The notes: generated from the sequence alone by a model not told the origin. Counted from the stretch's first letter, positions 51,648 through 61,109 are shown. The stretch is 64,000 nt of DNA from JBDIAG01 sp047974565 (GCA_047974565.1 JBKECN010000105.1:1-64000), one strand, 5' to 3'. Translations and numbers: made by a program.

Positions 51648-52784
51648 TCAGGCGCCGATCCGGACCGGCATGACGAGGTAGCGGTAGGCGTCGTCCGGGT
51701 CGCCCTCTGCCTCGGCCTGACCGGTCAGAACGGCGGGTTTGGTGGGCAGGGTGAACGACAGGCGAACGAAGGGATCGCTCACCGCGTTGAGTCCGTCGGT
51801 GAGGAAGTGCGGGTTGAAGGCGATGGTGATGTCCTCCCCCGACAAGGTGCAGGGCAACGCCTCGGTGGCCTGCGCGTCGTCGCCCTGGCCGGCCTCCAGG
51901 CTCACCTGCTCGGCGGTGAACGACAGATGGACCGCCGTGTTGCCCTCGATGACCAGGGAGACCCGGCGGAGCGCTTCGACCAGGGCCGCGCGATCGACGA
52001 CGGCGTAGGCGGCGGATTGAGCCGGGAAGAGCGCTTGCACCCGATCGACGGGGTAGTCACCGTCCAGCAGGAGTGAGGTGACCTCCCGGCCGTTCGCGGC
52101 GAAGCCGATGAGGTCGCGGGTGCCGTCGGTGGACAGCGAGAGCACGATGTCGCCGCCGGAACCCAGGGTTCGCGCGACCGCGGTGAGGGTGCGGGCCCGC
52201 ACCAGCGCGGCCGAGTCGACTTCGGGGGAACCGGCGTTCCAGCCGACCTCGCGCATGCCGAGGCGGTACCGGTCGGTGGCCAGCAGGGTGAGCCCGTCCC
52301 CGGCCACCCGAATCCGCACCCCGGTCAGGATCGGCACCGACTCCTCACGGCTGGCCGCAATGCTCACCTGGTTGACGGCCTCGGCGAAGTCGGCCGCGGA
52401 GATCCGGCCGATCTCCTCGGGGAGCTTGGGCAGGGCTGGATAGTCCTCGACCGGCATCGCCCCGAGGGCGAACCGGCTCGCCCCGCACGTGATCTCCACC
52501 CGGGAACTCTCCTGGTGCAGATCGACGGGCTTGTCGGGCAGGTTGCGGCAGATCTCGGCGAGCAGCTTGCCCGAGACCAGGGCCCGGCCGGGCTCGAGCA
52601 CGTCGGCCGGGATCTCCACGCGGGCCGAGACCTCGTAGTCGAAGGCCGACAGCACCAGCGTGCCGTCCTCGGTGGCATCGAGCAGCAGGCCGGCCAGCAC
52701 CGGAACCGGCGGCCGGGAGGGCAGGGACCGAGCAGTCCAGGTGACCGCGTCGGTGAGGACGTCTCGCTCAACGCGAACCTTCAC
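51648..52784 (-). CDS. dnaN: DNA polymerase III beta subunit (sliding clamp)
   Basis: A 378-residue clamp forming the ring that tethers the replicative polymerase. The start is placed at the GTG at 52784 because AAGGAG lies 8 nt upstream and the protein then begins KVRVERDVLTDAV as in other actinobacteria; the in-frame ATG at 52811 would put that ribosome binding site inside the gene. Conserved segments include LLATDRYRLGMREV in the middle and the C-terminal YLVMPVRI that lines the peptide-binding pocket. It lies on the dnaN side of oriC. Confidence 0.96.
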   Translation of the reverse strand: MKVRVERDVLTDAVTWTARSLPSRPPVPVLAGLLLDATEDGTLVLSAFDYEVSARVEIPADVLEPGRALVSGKLLAEICRNLPDKPVDLHQESSRVEITCGASRFALGAMPVEDYPALPKLPEEIGRISAADFAEAVNQVSIAASREESVPILTGVRIRVAGDGLTLLATDRYRLGMREVGWNAGSPEVDSAALVRARTLTAVARTLGSGGDIVLSLSTDGTRDLIGFAANGREVTSLLLDGDYPVDRVQALFPAQSAAYAVVDRAALVEALRRVSLVIEGNTAVHLSFTAEQVSLEAGQGDDAQATEALPCTLSGEDITIAFNPHFLTDGLNAVSDPFVRLSFTLPTKPAVLTGQAEAEGDPDDAYRYLVMPVRIGA

Positions 52785-53876
52785 GCCGGTCACTCCTTTC
52801 GCAAATGCCATGACGGCGATCGGACGACATGTGTCGACTCATCAGCCCAGCGGGACGCAACCCCCAGAACGGATGCCATGCGCACGACCCGGACGGGTCA
52901 GCCCACGGGTCGGCACCACGCCGAAACACGAGTCGAACGTGACCCTACGCCCTCTGGCCGGTGGCGTGGAAACCGAGGTCGCGGGGAACGCCTTGAAGGG
53001 GCCGATCACCACGCTGGACCCGCGGCTCCCACCGCGGCAGTCGGGCACCACCCCGGCCGGGAACGACTCGGAACGATCGGGGCCGGGTGGGAAGACCGAC
53101 GTGGGACGACTGGGGACGCGACGGGAAAATCATCATGAACGCTCAAGCCCCGGGTGAGGGCGACCGATGGGGATCAGGTCAGCGTGCCAGTGGACCCTCA
53201 CGGCCGTCCCATCAGTCTGGTCGCTCGGTCTGGTCGCTGGGTCTGGTCGCTGGGTCAGTTCGTCCCCAGGTTCCCCGTTTGTGGGTTGTCATTTCCTTCA
53301 GAGATAAAGAGTTCATCGTGGTCATAGGCGATGTGGACCCTGTGGATAACAGGTGTTCTCCCAGGTCACCTGGCAGATGAGGATGGGGACGGGCGGTGGG
53401 AACCGCGGTGGACGCACCCCGTGTGCCTGTGGACGCCCTGCGTCACGGCAGTTGTTCACCGTGTCCGTCCACGTGACGTCCACCGGCATCGGTGGGTTAT
53501 CCACCGCGTTATCCACAGGGTGTGGACTCTGACATTCGTTCGAGAAACGGTCCTCGGGGCAGGGCACCGAGAGCGCTCGAACAGGCCTGAAGGCGAGATT
53601 GACCTGAAGCACGAGCTGACCCTGAAGCCAGAGATTGACGCCGTGGTCGCCGGCGCCGCACGGGGTTCCACGTTGTCGAGCGTCCCGACAGGCCTGGGGT
53701 CCGGAGCGGGCGAGCCTGGTCTCCGGGGACGCATCGGGGTATGAGTCCGCCGTCGGGTGTGGCGAGGCCCGGTGGCCACTGCGCGGCCTCTACAACGCTC
53801 TCAATGGTCCCGCCGTCGGGTGGCGGGGCCGGCGGCCGAGCCTGAGCGGCGTGCACGGCCCTTCGCGGCCCAAGTC
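52785..53876. other. oriC: replication origin between dnaA and dnaN
   Basis: A 1.09-kb non-coding region in the standard actinobacterial origin position. Consensus DnaA boxes are TGTGGATAA at 53341-53349 and TTATCCACA at 53509-53517, with the near-consensus TTATCCACC at 53497-53505. Weaker boxes are at 53332 (TGTGGACCC), 53429 (TGTGGACGC), 53452 (TTGTTCACC) and 53521 (TGTGGACTC). An AT-richer stretch at about 53287-53330 is the best candidate for the unwinding element. Three 13-bp direct repeats lie beside it at 53215-53253. Long overlapping frames in this region are not credible genes. Confidence 0.9.
53215..53253. repeat. Three tandem 13-bp repeats in oriC
   Basis: GTCTGGTCGCTCG, GTCTGGTCGCTGG and GTCTGGTCGCTGG follow one another without gap, differing at one base, and a fourth partial GTCAG follows. 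They lie about 35 bp from the AT-rich stretch and 80 bp from the first consensus DnaA box. Confidence 0.85.
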
Positions 53877-55724
53877 CTACTGGTTGCGGATCCGCACACC
53901 CAGTTCGGAGACATGGCGCCAGGTGGCCGGCTTCTCGGTCATCAGCTGCCGCACCTTGCGTTCGGCGTGCATCACCGTGGTGTGGTCGCGGCCGCCGAAG
54001 GCCTGCCCGATCTTGGGCAGCGACAACTCGGTCATCTCCCGGCACAGGAACATCGCGATCTGACGGGCGGTGACGATGGTGCGTGAGCGCGACGGACCCC
54101 GGATGTCGTCCTCGCTGAGTTCGAAGTACTCGGCGGTCTTGGTGATGATGAGCGGCGCCGTGATCTCCCGACCCTGCTCCCCGATGAGGTCCTTGAGCAC
54201 CAACTGGGCCAGGTCCAGGGTCACCGGCAACTTGTTGAGGCTGGCGTAGGCCGTCACCCGGATGAGGGCACCCTCGAGTTCGCGGATGTTCGTGGTGATG
54301 TTGGAAGCGATGTACTCCAGCACGTCGTCCGGGCCGTCGAGCCGGTCGGACTCGGCCTTGCGGCGCAAGATGGCGATCCGGGTCTCCAGGTCGGGCGGCT
54401 GGATGTCGGTGAGCAGCCCCCACTCGAACCGCGAGCGCATCCGCTCCTCGAAGCCGGTGAGCTGGCGCGGGGCGACGTCGGAGGTGATCACCACCTGCTT
54501 GTTCGCCTGGTGCAGGGCGTTGAAGGTGTGGAAGAACTCCTCCTGGGTCTGCACCTTGCCGTTGAGGAACTGGATGTCGTCGATGAGCAGCAGATCGACG
54601 TCGCGGTACCGCTGCTGGAAGACCGAGGCGCGATCGTCCCGGATCGAGTTGATGAACTCGTTGGTGAACTCCTCGCTGTTGACGAAACGCACCCGCATGT
54701 TGGCGTAGAGCCGCTGGGCGTAGTGCCCGATGGCGTGTAGTAGGTGAGTCTTGCCCAGCCCGGAGTCGCCGTAGACGAAGAGCGGGTTGTATGCCTGGGC
54801 CGGTGCCTCGGCGACCGCGACTGAGGCCGCGTGAGCGAACCGGTTGGACGAGCCGATGACGAACGAGTCGAAGACGTAGCGTGGATTCAGCCTGGCCGGC
54901 TCCACCGCAGGCGCCGTCCGGGCCCCCGTGGAGCGCGGCACGCCGGCCGGATCGTTGTGGCGTTCGGTCGGGCGGTCCTGGGCGGGGACCGAGGAGAGTT
55001 CTCGCCACGGCTGGGTGCCCTCGGGGCGGTCGTCGTCCGGTTCGGCTTCTTCGGCTGACCGAAGGTCCGGGGTACCCGGGCGGTGCAGGTGAGGACGGTG
55101 GTAGGCGACCGTGGGGTCGGTCTCGCCGCGGCCGGACGACGTCTCGGCGGGAGGCTCGCCCTGGCCAGCGGGGCCTGCGATGTCCGCCTGGGGAGTGATG
55201 CCCGGTGACGTCCCGCCCTGGTCCCCCCGTAGCTGGCTGCCGGGCGTCCCGGATCGAATCGACGAGAGGAATGTGTCCGACTCGGGATCAGTTTCGGAAA
55301 TGTTCCGCTGAGTGGACGCTGCCGCTTCCGCCCTGTCGGAACCACGCGGCGGCGCAACGGCGTGGCTCGGCGGCTGGCTGGATGAGTGGTTCGGCTGCTG
55401 GGTGGCGGAGCCGGCCTCGGGCGTCGCCTCGGTGCGGTCGTGTCGGCTGAGCTCCTCCAGGGCCCCTGCGTCGACGATCACCCGCATCCGGACCTCGGGC
55501 TGGTCGATGCGCGGCCGCAGGATGTCCAGGATGGACTCCCGGGCGCGATCCTCGATCATCCGCTTGGTCAGGTCGTTGGGTGCCATCAGCAGGAGAGTGC
55601 CTTCGAGCAGAGCGACCGGGCGGGTCAACCGAAGAAAACCGGCTAAGGCCTCCGAGACGCCCAAGTCGTGCTCGACGATGTCCGTAACCTCAGACCACAC
55701 GGCCATGAGTTCGGAACTCTCCAC
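53877..55724 (-). CDS. dnaA: Chromosomal replication initiator DnaA
   Basis: About 615 residues. Domain I is at the N-terminus (ELMAVWSEV), then a long Pro/Ser/Glu-rich domain II of over 150 residues typical of actinobacteria, then AAA+ domain III with Walker A GDSGLGKTHLL and Walker B LLIDDIQF, and domain IV with the DnaA-box-binding signature GGRDHTTVMHAERKV. I place the start at the GTG at 55724, which follows GGGAGGGG at 7-8 nt; the longer frame from 55769 would begin inside a DnaA box and lacks a ribosome binding site. The gene reads toward oriC and dnaN. Confidence 0.97.
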   Translation of the reverse strand: MESSELMAVWSEVTDIVEHDLGVSEALAGFLRLTRPVALLEGTLLLMAPNDLTKRMIEDRARESILDILRPRIDQPEVRMRVIVDAGALEELSRHDRTEATPEAGSATQQPNHSSSQPPSHAVAPPRGSDRAEAAASTQRNISETDPESDTFLSSIRSGTPGSQLRGDQGGTSPGITPQADIAGPAGQGEPPAETSSGRGETDPTVAYHRPHLHRPGTPDLRSAEEAEPDDDRPEGTQPWRELSSVPAQDRPTERHNDPAGVPRSTGARTAPAVEPARLNPRYVFDSFVIGSSNRFAHAASVAVAEAPAQAYNPLFVYGDSGLGKTHLLHAIGHYAQRLYANMRVRFVNSEEFTNEFINSIRDDRASVFQQRYRDVDLLLIDDIQFLNGKVQTQEEFFHTFNALHQANKQVVITSDVAPRQLTGFEERMRSRFEWGLLTDIQPPDLETRIAILRRKAESDRLDGPDDVLEYIASNITTNIRELEGALIRVTAYASLNKLPVTLDLAQLVLKDLIGEQGREITAPLIITKTAEYFELSEDDIRGPSRSRTIVTARQIAMFLCREMTELSLPKIGQAFGGRDHTTVMHAERKVRQLMTEKPATWRHVSELGVRIRNQ

Positions 55725-56185
55725 GCGGGGACCCCTCCCATCGATCAGTCTGTCCACAGAGTTATCCACAGCCTGTGGGAAGATGCGACCGCATTACCCG
55801 GGCAGGAATGGATCCGAGATGGATCTGGCTGCCGATGGGAACCGATCGCCGGACGCTACCTCGACAGCCCCGAGCGAGACAACCCAGGACCGGGAAGAAT
55901 CCCAGAATCGGCGTGTCACAACGCTTCTGGAACCCTCGCAGATGGTAGTTGCCGGAGCTCGCGCTGTCGAGGGCAGAGTTCGCAGGCTCCGGCCCGAGGG
56001 CACTCCATCCCGACCGCCCGCACCCAGGTTTGCCGGTGTTGAGGCGGGTGCCGTACCGTGGTGTGTTGCTGTGTCCTGGGTGGGCCCTGCCCGGCCACCG
56101 GTTCACGAACCACCTCAGGTGCCACAGCCCCGACCTGACTGACCCCCCCGTGATGCCGACGGGGACACGATCTTGTGGAGCCGCA
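55725..56185. promoter_or_regulatory. Divergent dnaA-rpmH promoter region with DnaA boxes
   Basis: 460 bp between the divergent dnaA and rpmH genes. A consensus DnaA box TTATCCACA is at 55762-55770 and a related CTGTCCACA at 55750-55758, about 30-45 bp upstream of the dnaA start, where they would allow autoregulation by DnaA. The rest presumably contains the rpmH operon promoter. No gene is seen. Confidence 0.75.
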
Positions 56186-56323
56186 GTGAGCAAGCGAACC
56201 TTCCAGCCGAACAACCGTCGGCGGGCCAAGACCCACGGCTTCCGGCTGCGGATGCGCACCCGCGCCGGCCGCGCCATCCTGGCCAACCGTCGCCGGAAGG
56301 GCCGTAGCGAACTGTCGGCCTGA
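56186..56323 (+). CDS. rpmH: 50S ribosomal protein L34
   Basis: A 45-residue basic protein: SKRTFQPNNRRRAKTHGFRL, then RMRTRAGRAILANRRRKGR, the invariant L34 pattern. It starts with the GTG at 56186 behind GGAG. It begins the rpmH-rnpA-yidD-yidC-jag-rsmG run conserved next to dnaA in most bacteria. Confidence 0.98.
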   Translation: MSKRTFQPNNRRRAKTHGFRLRMRTRAGRAILANRRRKGRSELSA

Positions 56324-56342
56324 GCCCGGCGGAAGGGTCGCC

Positions 56343-56732
56343 ATGTTGCCGCGAGCCCGGCGCATCACCATCGCAGACGAGTTCACCGTCTGCGTGCGCC
56401 GTGGTGCTCGGGCCGGTACCCGAACGGTCGTGGCGCATCTGTTCGACCGCGACGCACCTGCCGCGGTCCACGAGCCGGCCCGAGCGGGTTTCATCGTGGG
56501 CAAGAGCGTCGGGAACTCCGTGATACGACACCGGGTGGTGCGACGACTCCGGCACGTCACCGGTCCCCTTCTCGATACCCTGCCTGCAGGTGCCTTGCTA
56601 GTGATCCGAGCCCTGCCAGCAAGCGCCCGGGCCTCCAGCGCGGAGCTCGCCCGAGACTGTGCCGCCGGAATCGAGCGAGCGGGATCGCGTGCGCGGTCGT
56701 CCGCGGTAGCCGGGAGTGGTTCGCCCCGCTAG
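56343..56732 (+). CDS. rnpA: Ribonuclease P protein component
   Basis: A 129-residue basic protein, the protein cofactor of the ribozyme that trims tRNA 5' ends. It begins MLPRARRITIADEFTVCVRRG, contains GFIVGKSVGNSVIRHRVVRR, the family RNA-binding signature, and LLVIRALPASA. It starts 19 bp after rpmH. The C-terminal 15 residues are Ser/Arg-rich and not conserved. Confidence 0.95.
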   Translation: MLPRARRITIADEFTVCVRRGARAGTRTVVAHLFDRDAPAAVHEPARAGFIVGKSVGNSVIRHRVVRRLRHVTGPLLDTLPAGALLVIRALPASARASSAELARDCAAGIERAGSRARSSAVAGSGSPR

Positions 56733-56786
56733 GGCCGTTCGATGGACGAGATTGCGGGCACCAGCCCGAAGGAGAAGGAGGTGTGC

Positions 56787-57239
56787 GTGGCGACACGGCA
56801 ATCGCACCTTCCCCGCACCGCACCGAGTGGATCCACCGAACCGAAGCGAACGGTCGGTACCGAGGCCGCCGGGATCAATGAGGCCGCCAGGATCGATGAC
56901 GAGGTCGGTGCCGTCCGAGTTCAAGCGCGCCGGCTGCTGGCCGTGTTTGCCCGCCTCCCGCGCCTGCTCGGACTCGCGCTGGTGGGGCTGTACCAGGTAC
57001 TGATCTCCCCGCTGCTGCCTCCGGGCGTGTGCCGGTTCTACCCCAGTTGCTCGCGCTACGCCTTCACCGCCATCTCCCGGCACGGCCTCGTGTGGGGAGG
57101 GTGGCTCGCGGTACGGCGCCTGGTGCGCTGCCACCCGTGGAACCCGGGCGGGGTGGACGACGTTCCCGAGCACGACTGGCGCGGCCGACCGCACCGTTGC
57201 CAGGACGCCCACCCCGACCCCGCCGGATCCACCGGCTGA
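56787..57239 (+). CDS. yidD: Membrane protein insertion efficiency factor YidD
   Basis: About 150 residues with the YidD core in the second half: LVGLYQVLISPLLPPG, CRFYPSCSRYA, and HPWNPGG. YidD aids YidC-dependent membrane insertion at the inner membrane. The preferred start is the GTG at 56787, 6 nt after AAGGAG; an ATG at 56742 and a GTG at 56781 are alternatives. Even so the protein has about 50 extra N-terminal residues of no recognisable fold compared with common YidD proteins of 70-110 residues. Confidence 0.9.
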   Translation: MATRQSHLPRTAPSGSTEPKRTVGTEAAGINEAARIDDEVGAVRVQARRLLAVFARLPRLLGLALVGLYQVLISPLLPPGVCRFYPSCSRYAFTAISRHGLVWGGWLAVRRLVRCHPWNPGGVDDVPEHDWRGRPHRCQDAHPDPAGSTG

Positions 57240-57295
57240 CCCGGTCGGCCACCCTGCGAGCCTGACGCCTGCCCCCCACCCCTGGAGAACTGTTC

Positions 57296-58312
57296 GTGTG
57301 GAACATCCTCAAGCCCATTGAATGGGTCGTGGCCTGGATCATGGTCCAGTTCCACTCGCTCCTGAGCGCCGTCGGCATGGACCCGGCGTCCGGTTGGACG
57401 TGGGCCTTGTCCATCGTCGGCCTCGTCGTCGTCATCCGGATCCTGCTCATCCCGCTGTTCGTCAAGCAGATCAAGGCATCGCGCGGGCTGCAGCTCATCC
57501 AGCCGGAGATGCGCAAGATCCAGGACAAGTACAAGGGCAAGAAGGACCAGGCCTCCCGCGAGGCGATGTCCCGCGAGACGATGGATCTGTACAAGCGCAC
57601 CGGGACGAATCCGTTCTCGTCCTGCATGCCGATCCTGCTGCAGATGCCGATCTTCTTCGCCCTGTTCCGGGTGCTCAACTACTACGTGGTGCAGCAGCAG
57701 GCGATCGGCCCGCTCACCGTGGAACTGGCCAAGCAGGCCGACGAGTCCATGCTCCTGGGAGCGCCCCTGTCGGCCACGTTCATGCAGGCCGGTGCCGAGA
57801 CCAGCACACGGATCCTCACGGTCGTCCTCATCATCTTGATGTCCGCCTCGACGTTCATCACGCAGAAGCAGTTGATGTCGCAGAACATGCCGGCCTCTGC
57901 GATGGAGAGCAACCCCTTCATGCAGCAGCAGAAGGTCATGCTCTACCTCTTCCCCCTGATCTTCGCCATCTCCGGGGTCAACTTCCCCATCGGCGTGCTC
58001 ATCTACTGGCTCACCACCAACCTGTGGTCAATGGCTCAGCAGTTCTTCGTCATCCGTCGGATGCCGGCCCCGGGCTCTCCCGCCGAGCGCGCGATGCAGG
58101 AGCGCCGGGCCAAGCGCGGTAAGCCGGTGCCCTCATCCGGTGTGTCGATGACCAAGGACGGCTCCGCCGGCCAGACCGACACCGCGGTGGCCGAGCCCGA
58201 GCGCAAGGGCCAGCGCTCCCAACCCAAACGCAAGGACCGTCAACGGCGCCCGCAATCCGGGGGTGGTGGCGGCAAGCCCAAACCCACGGAGTCCGGCGGT
58301 GGCTCACGCTGA
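57296..58312 (+). CDS. yidC: Membrane protein insertase YidC
   Basis: A 338-residue Oxa1/YidC-family insertase that places membrane proteins into the cytoplasmic membrane with or without SecYEG. It starts at GTG 57296 after TGGAGA. Helix 1 is preceded by NILKPIEWVVAWIM; helix 2 region has IVGLVVVIRILLIPLFVKQI with the conserved Arg; the cytoplasmic loop has QPEMRKIQDKYKGKKD; further helices include MPIFFALFRVLNYYV and the final FPIGVLIYWLTTNLW. The C-terminal tail is highly basic, as in ribosome-binding YidC forms. Confidence 0.96.
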   Translation: MWNILKPIEWVVAWIMVQFHSLLSAVGMDPASGWTWALSIVGLVVVIRILLIPLFVKQIKASRGLQLIQPEMRKIQDKYKGKKDQASREAMSRETMDLYKRTGTNPFSSCMPILLQMPIFFALFRVLNYYVVQQQAIGPLTVELAKQADESMLLGAPLSATFMQAGAETSTRILTVVLIILMSASTFITQKQLMSQNMPASAMESNPFMQQQKVMLYLFPLIFAISGVNFPIGVLIYWLTTNLWSMAQQFFVIRRMPAPGSPAERAMQERRAKRGKPVPSSGVSMTKDGSAGQTDTAVAEPERKGQRSQPKRKDRQRRPQSGGGGGKPKPTESGGGSR

Positions 58313-58500
58313 TCACGCCCCGCCAGGATCTCGGGGCCGGCGTCCAGGCCGAACCGGCGACGCTGCCTCGCGCCGGCGTCCGGACCCGGGATGCCCAGGC
58401 CCGCTGAGGGACGACCGCGCCCCGGCCGGCCTGGCCACACAGACCCAGACCTTTGCCCGCGCGAAGGTCCCACCTTGGAGGACATGTGGAGGACACACGT

Positions 58501-59187
58501 ATGGATGACGACACGGCAACCGGCACGTCCGTCGAAGCGATCACTGCCGATACCGACGACAAGTCCCCGGGGGGCGCAGACGCCCCGGCTGAGTCGCCTG
58601 CGGCCGAGGTTCCACAGACCACGCCGGCCGAGGCGGGGCCTGCGGCGGACGCAGAGTCCTCGACCGACTCAGAGTCCACCACGAGTTCGCCACAGGACGA
58701 CGAGCGGGCCGCGACCAAGCGGCTCGAAGAGGAAGGGGACGTCGCAGCGGACTACCTGGAGGAACTGCTCGACATCCTCGATCTGGACGGCGATATCGAC
58801 ATCGACGTGGAGAACGGTCGGGCCTCGGTATCGGTGGGGGACGCCTCCAGTGCCCGTTCGCTACGGCGCCTGGTCGGCACCGACGGAGAGGTCCTGGAGG
58901 CCCTGCAGGAACTGACCCGCCTGGCGGTGCAGACCAAGACGGGTGAGCGGACCCGACTCATGCTCGATGTGGCCGGGCACCGCAGTGGCCGCCGTCGGGA
59001 GTTGGAGTCGCTGGCCGCGGAGACGGTGGAGCAGGTGCGACGTGGAGGCGAGCCGATCTCGCTGTCTCCGATGACCCCCTTCGAACGTAAGGTGATCCAC
59101 GACGTGGTGGCCGACGCCGGTCTGCGGAGCGAGTCCGAGGGCGAAGGGGTGGACCGGCGGGTCGTCGTCCACCCCGCGTCTGCGTGA
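58501..59187 (+). CDS. Jag/KhpB RNA-binding protein (KH-R3H)
   Basis: A 228-residue cytosolic protein starting at the ATG at 58501 behind GGAGGA. The first 80 residues are acidic and Ser/Thr-rich, replacing the Jag_N domain of Firmicutes. A KH-like domain follows (EELLDILDLDGDIDIDVE, LVGTDGEVLEALQELTRL), then the R3H domain with MTPFERKVIHDVVADAG. It is encoded between yidC and rsmG as in most bacteria. The family binds RNA and links to cell-envelope control. Confidence 0.93.
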   Translation: MDDDTATGTSVEAITADTDDKSPGGADAPAESPAAEVPQTTPAEAGPAADAESSTDSESTTSSPQDDERAATKRLEEEGDVAADYLEELLDILDLDGDIDIDVENGRASVSVGDASSARSLRRLVGTDGEVLEALQELTRLAVQTKTGERTRLMLDVAGHRSGRRRELESLAAETVEQVRRGGEPISLSPMTPFERKVIHDVVADAGLRSESEGEGVDRRVVVHPASA

Positions 59188-60017
59188 GCACTCCGGACCC
59201 AGGCGTGGACCCGGCCTTCCTGGCCGCTCTCGATCGGGACTGGACAGCCGGGGATCCGGAACTGGAGTTGCTGGCGGACGAGTTGTTCGCCGATCGGATC
59301 GACCTGGCACGCCGCTACTACGCCCACCTGGCCACCACAGGTCTGGAGTGGGGGCTGATCGGCCCCCGCGAGGTCGACCGGCTGCTCGAACGGCATCTGC
59401 TCAACTGCGCGCTCGCGGTGGAGTTGGTGCCGCCTGGCAGTGACGTGCTCGACGTGGGTAGCGGCGCCGGGCTTCCCGGTCTGGTGTGGGCGATCGCCAG
59501 ACCCGACCTGAGGGTGACGCTGCTCGAACCCTTGCAACGGCGGGTGAGGTGGCTCGAGCAGGTGATCGTGGATCTACAGATCCCGGTCGCGATCATCCGG
59601 GGACGAGCCGAGGAGTTGGCCCAGACGGCCGGGCGGCGGCCCCCACAGGTGACGGGTAGGAGGTCCTCGGGGGTCACTCAAGGACAGTCATCGACCACCC
59701 GGACTGCCAGCGAGAGCGGCTGGCCGCGGGGTGTGACACCCGGGGCAGTACGCCTGCCCGGTGAGGTCGACTGGCCGGGTGCCGCCGTGGTCACCGCACG
59801 CGCGGTGGCCGGCCTCGGTCGGCTCGCCGAGTGGTGCCTCCCGCTGACCAGCCCGGGCGGAACGGTGCTGGCCCTGAAAGGGGAACGTGCCGCCGAGGAA
59901 CTCGATCGGGACCGCAGGGTGCTGGACTCCCTGGGTGCCCAGGGCGAGGTGATCGAGTGTGACGATCCGCGGCTGCCTCAACCGACCCGGGTCGTCGCCA
60001 TCCGAAGGCGAAAATAG
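59184..60017 (+). CDS. rsmG: 16S rRNA (guanine527-N7)-methyltransferase RsmG (GidB)
   Basis: A 277-residue S-adenosylmethionine-dependent methyltransferase acting on G527 of 16S rRNA; loss gives low-level streptomycin resistance in several bacteria. The SAM-binding motif is VLDVGSGAGLPGLV near residue 90, followed by VTLLEPLQRRVRWLEQV, and the C-terminal part has ARAVAGLGRLAEWCLPL and GGTVLALKGERAAEEL. About 50 residues (roughly 150-200, rich in Ser/Thr/Arg) are inserted before the last motifs, making it longer than the usual 200-240. It overlaps jag by 4 nt (GTGA). Confidence 0.94.
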   Translation: MSTPDPGVDPAFLAALDRDWTAGDPELELLADELFADRIDLARRYYAHLATTGLEWGLIGPREVDRLLERHLLNCALAVELVPPGSDVLDVGSGAGLPGLVWAIARPDLRVTLLEPLQRRVRWLEQVIVDLQIPVAIIRGRAEELAQTAGRRPPQVTGRRSSGVTQGQSSTTRTASESGWPRGVTPGAVRLPGEVDWPGAAVVTARAVAGLGRLAEWCLPLTSPGGTVLALKGERAAEELDRDRRVLDSLGAQGEVIECDDPRLPQPTRVVAIRRRK

Positions 60018-60207
60018 TCTAAGCGACTGCTATGTGTGGTTGGTCCGGAAGTGGCCTGCGCACCCCTGTCGAGGTCACCTCGTTCCGGCACCGCTGTCGC
60101 GGCCCCTGACGAGAGCTCGACACCCAGGCCCGACAGGTCGCACCATTCGGCCCATTCTGCGGAGTTTGCACTTCGGGGCCGGTCCAGCGCTACTACCGTT
60201 GGACGAT

Positions 60208-61101
60208 GTGAGCGGTAATCGACCTGGCTCCGTGCAGGAGAAGTCACGATCCCTCCGGGAGACGGCCGAGCGCCGGGACCGGCAACGGCGGCTGCTCATC
60301 ATCACGGCAGCCGCACTTGTGTGCATCGTGCTGGTCGTCGCGGTCGCGGTGGCGATCGCGTCTCAACCCGACGACCCCGGTGAGGCAGGCACATCCGACG
60401 GCGGGACCGCCTTCATCGACACCGCAACCAGCGTTCCGGTTGCCGTCCTCGACGCCGCCGGAGCGCCCGAGAGCCAGGGCCTGCGAGCGATGCAAGCCAT
60501 CCCCGACGGTGAGCCCCTGGTCACAGACGGCAAGCCCACGGTCATCTACGTCGGTGCTGAGTTCTGTCCGTACTGTGCCTCGGAGCGATGGGCTCTCATC
60601 TCGGCCCTGTCTCGGTTCGGCACGTGGTCCGGGCTCGAGCCGGCCCGCTCCGGGGCGACCGATGGGGACATTCCCACGGTTAGCTTCACCAACGCCGAGT
60701 TCGACAGCGACCAGGTCGTGTTTCGTGGTTTCGAGACCGCGGACCGGGACGGCAATCCGCTGTCGGCACCACCCGAGGACGTCAGCCAGTTGATGGCCAC
60801 GCACAACCCAGGACAGAACGGCCAGGGAAGTCCCATCCCCTGGACGTACTTCGGGGTCATGCAGATCATCGGCTCCCCGGTGCCACTCGAGCCTTTCCTG
60901 GACGGCTCCACCACTGCCACCTCGCTGACCCACCAGGAGGTCGCCGACGCGATGGCCACCGGGTCCGGGGAGTTGGGCACAAGCATCAACGCCGAGACCA
61001 ACGCGCTGACGGCTCAGATCTGTGAGTTGACGGACAACCAACCTGTCGACGTGTGCTCTGCGGCCGGAGTCGCTGCCGCAGCCGCCGTCCTTCCCGGATA
61101 G
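60208..61101 (+). CDS. DUF929-type membrane-anchored thioredoxin-like protein
   Basis: About 297 residues from a GTG at 60208. A basic N-terminus (RDRQRRLL) is followed by one membrane helix (LLIITAAALVCIVLVVAVAV), then an extracytoplasmic domain with VIYVGAEFCPYCASERW, a CPYC dithiol motif in a thioredoxin-like fold as in DUF929 proteins. Two further Cys near the C-terminus (QICELTDNQPVDVCSAA) could form a second disulfide. The VKOR gene starts 8 bp downstream, so the two are likely a redox couple for disulfide formation outside the membrane. The start is not certain, since no strong ribosome binding site is seen. Confidence 0.82.
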   Translation: MSGNRPGSVQEKSRSLRETAERRDRQRRLLIITAAALVCIVLVVAVAVAIASQPDDPGEAGTSDGGTAFIDTATSVPVAVLDAAGAPESQGLRAMQAIPDGEPLVTDGKPTVIYVGAEFCPYCASERWALISALSRFGTWSGLEPARSGATDGDIPTVSFTNAEFDSDQVVFRGFETADRDGNPLSAPPEDVSQLMATHNPGQNGQGSPIPWTYFGVMQIIGSPVPLEPFLDGSTTATSLTHQEVADAMATGSGELGTSINAETNALTAQICELTDNQPVDVCSAAGVAAAAAVLPG

Positions 61102-61109
61102 GGCGCACG

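Noticed and set aside
53509..55008. 499-codon minus-strand frame overlapping oriC and dnaA
   Set aside because: Out of frame with DnaA, Arg/Pro-rich, and runs into the origin with its DnaA boxes; a shadow.
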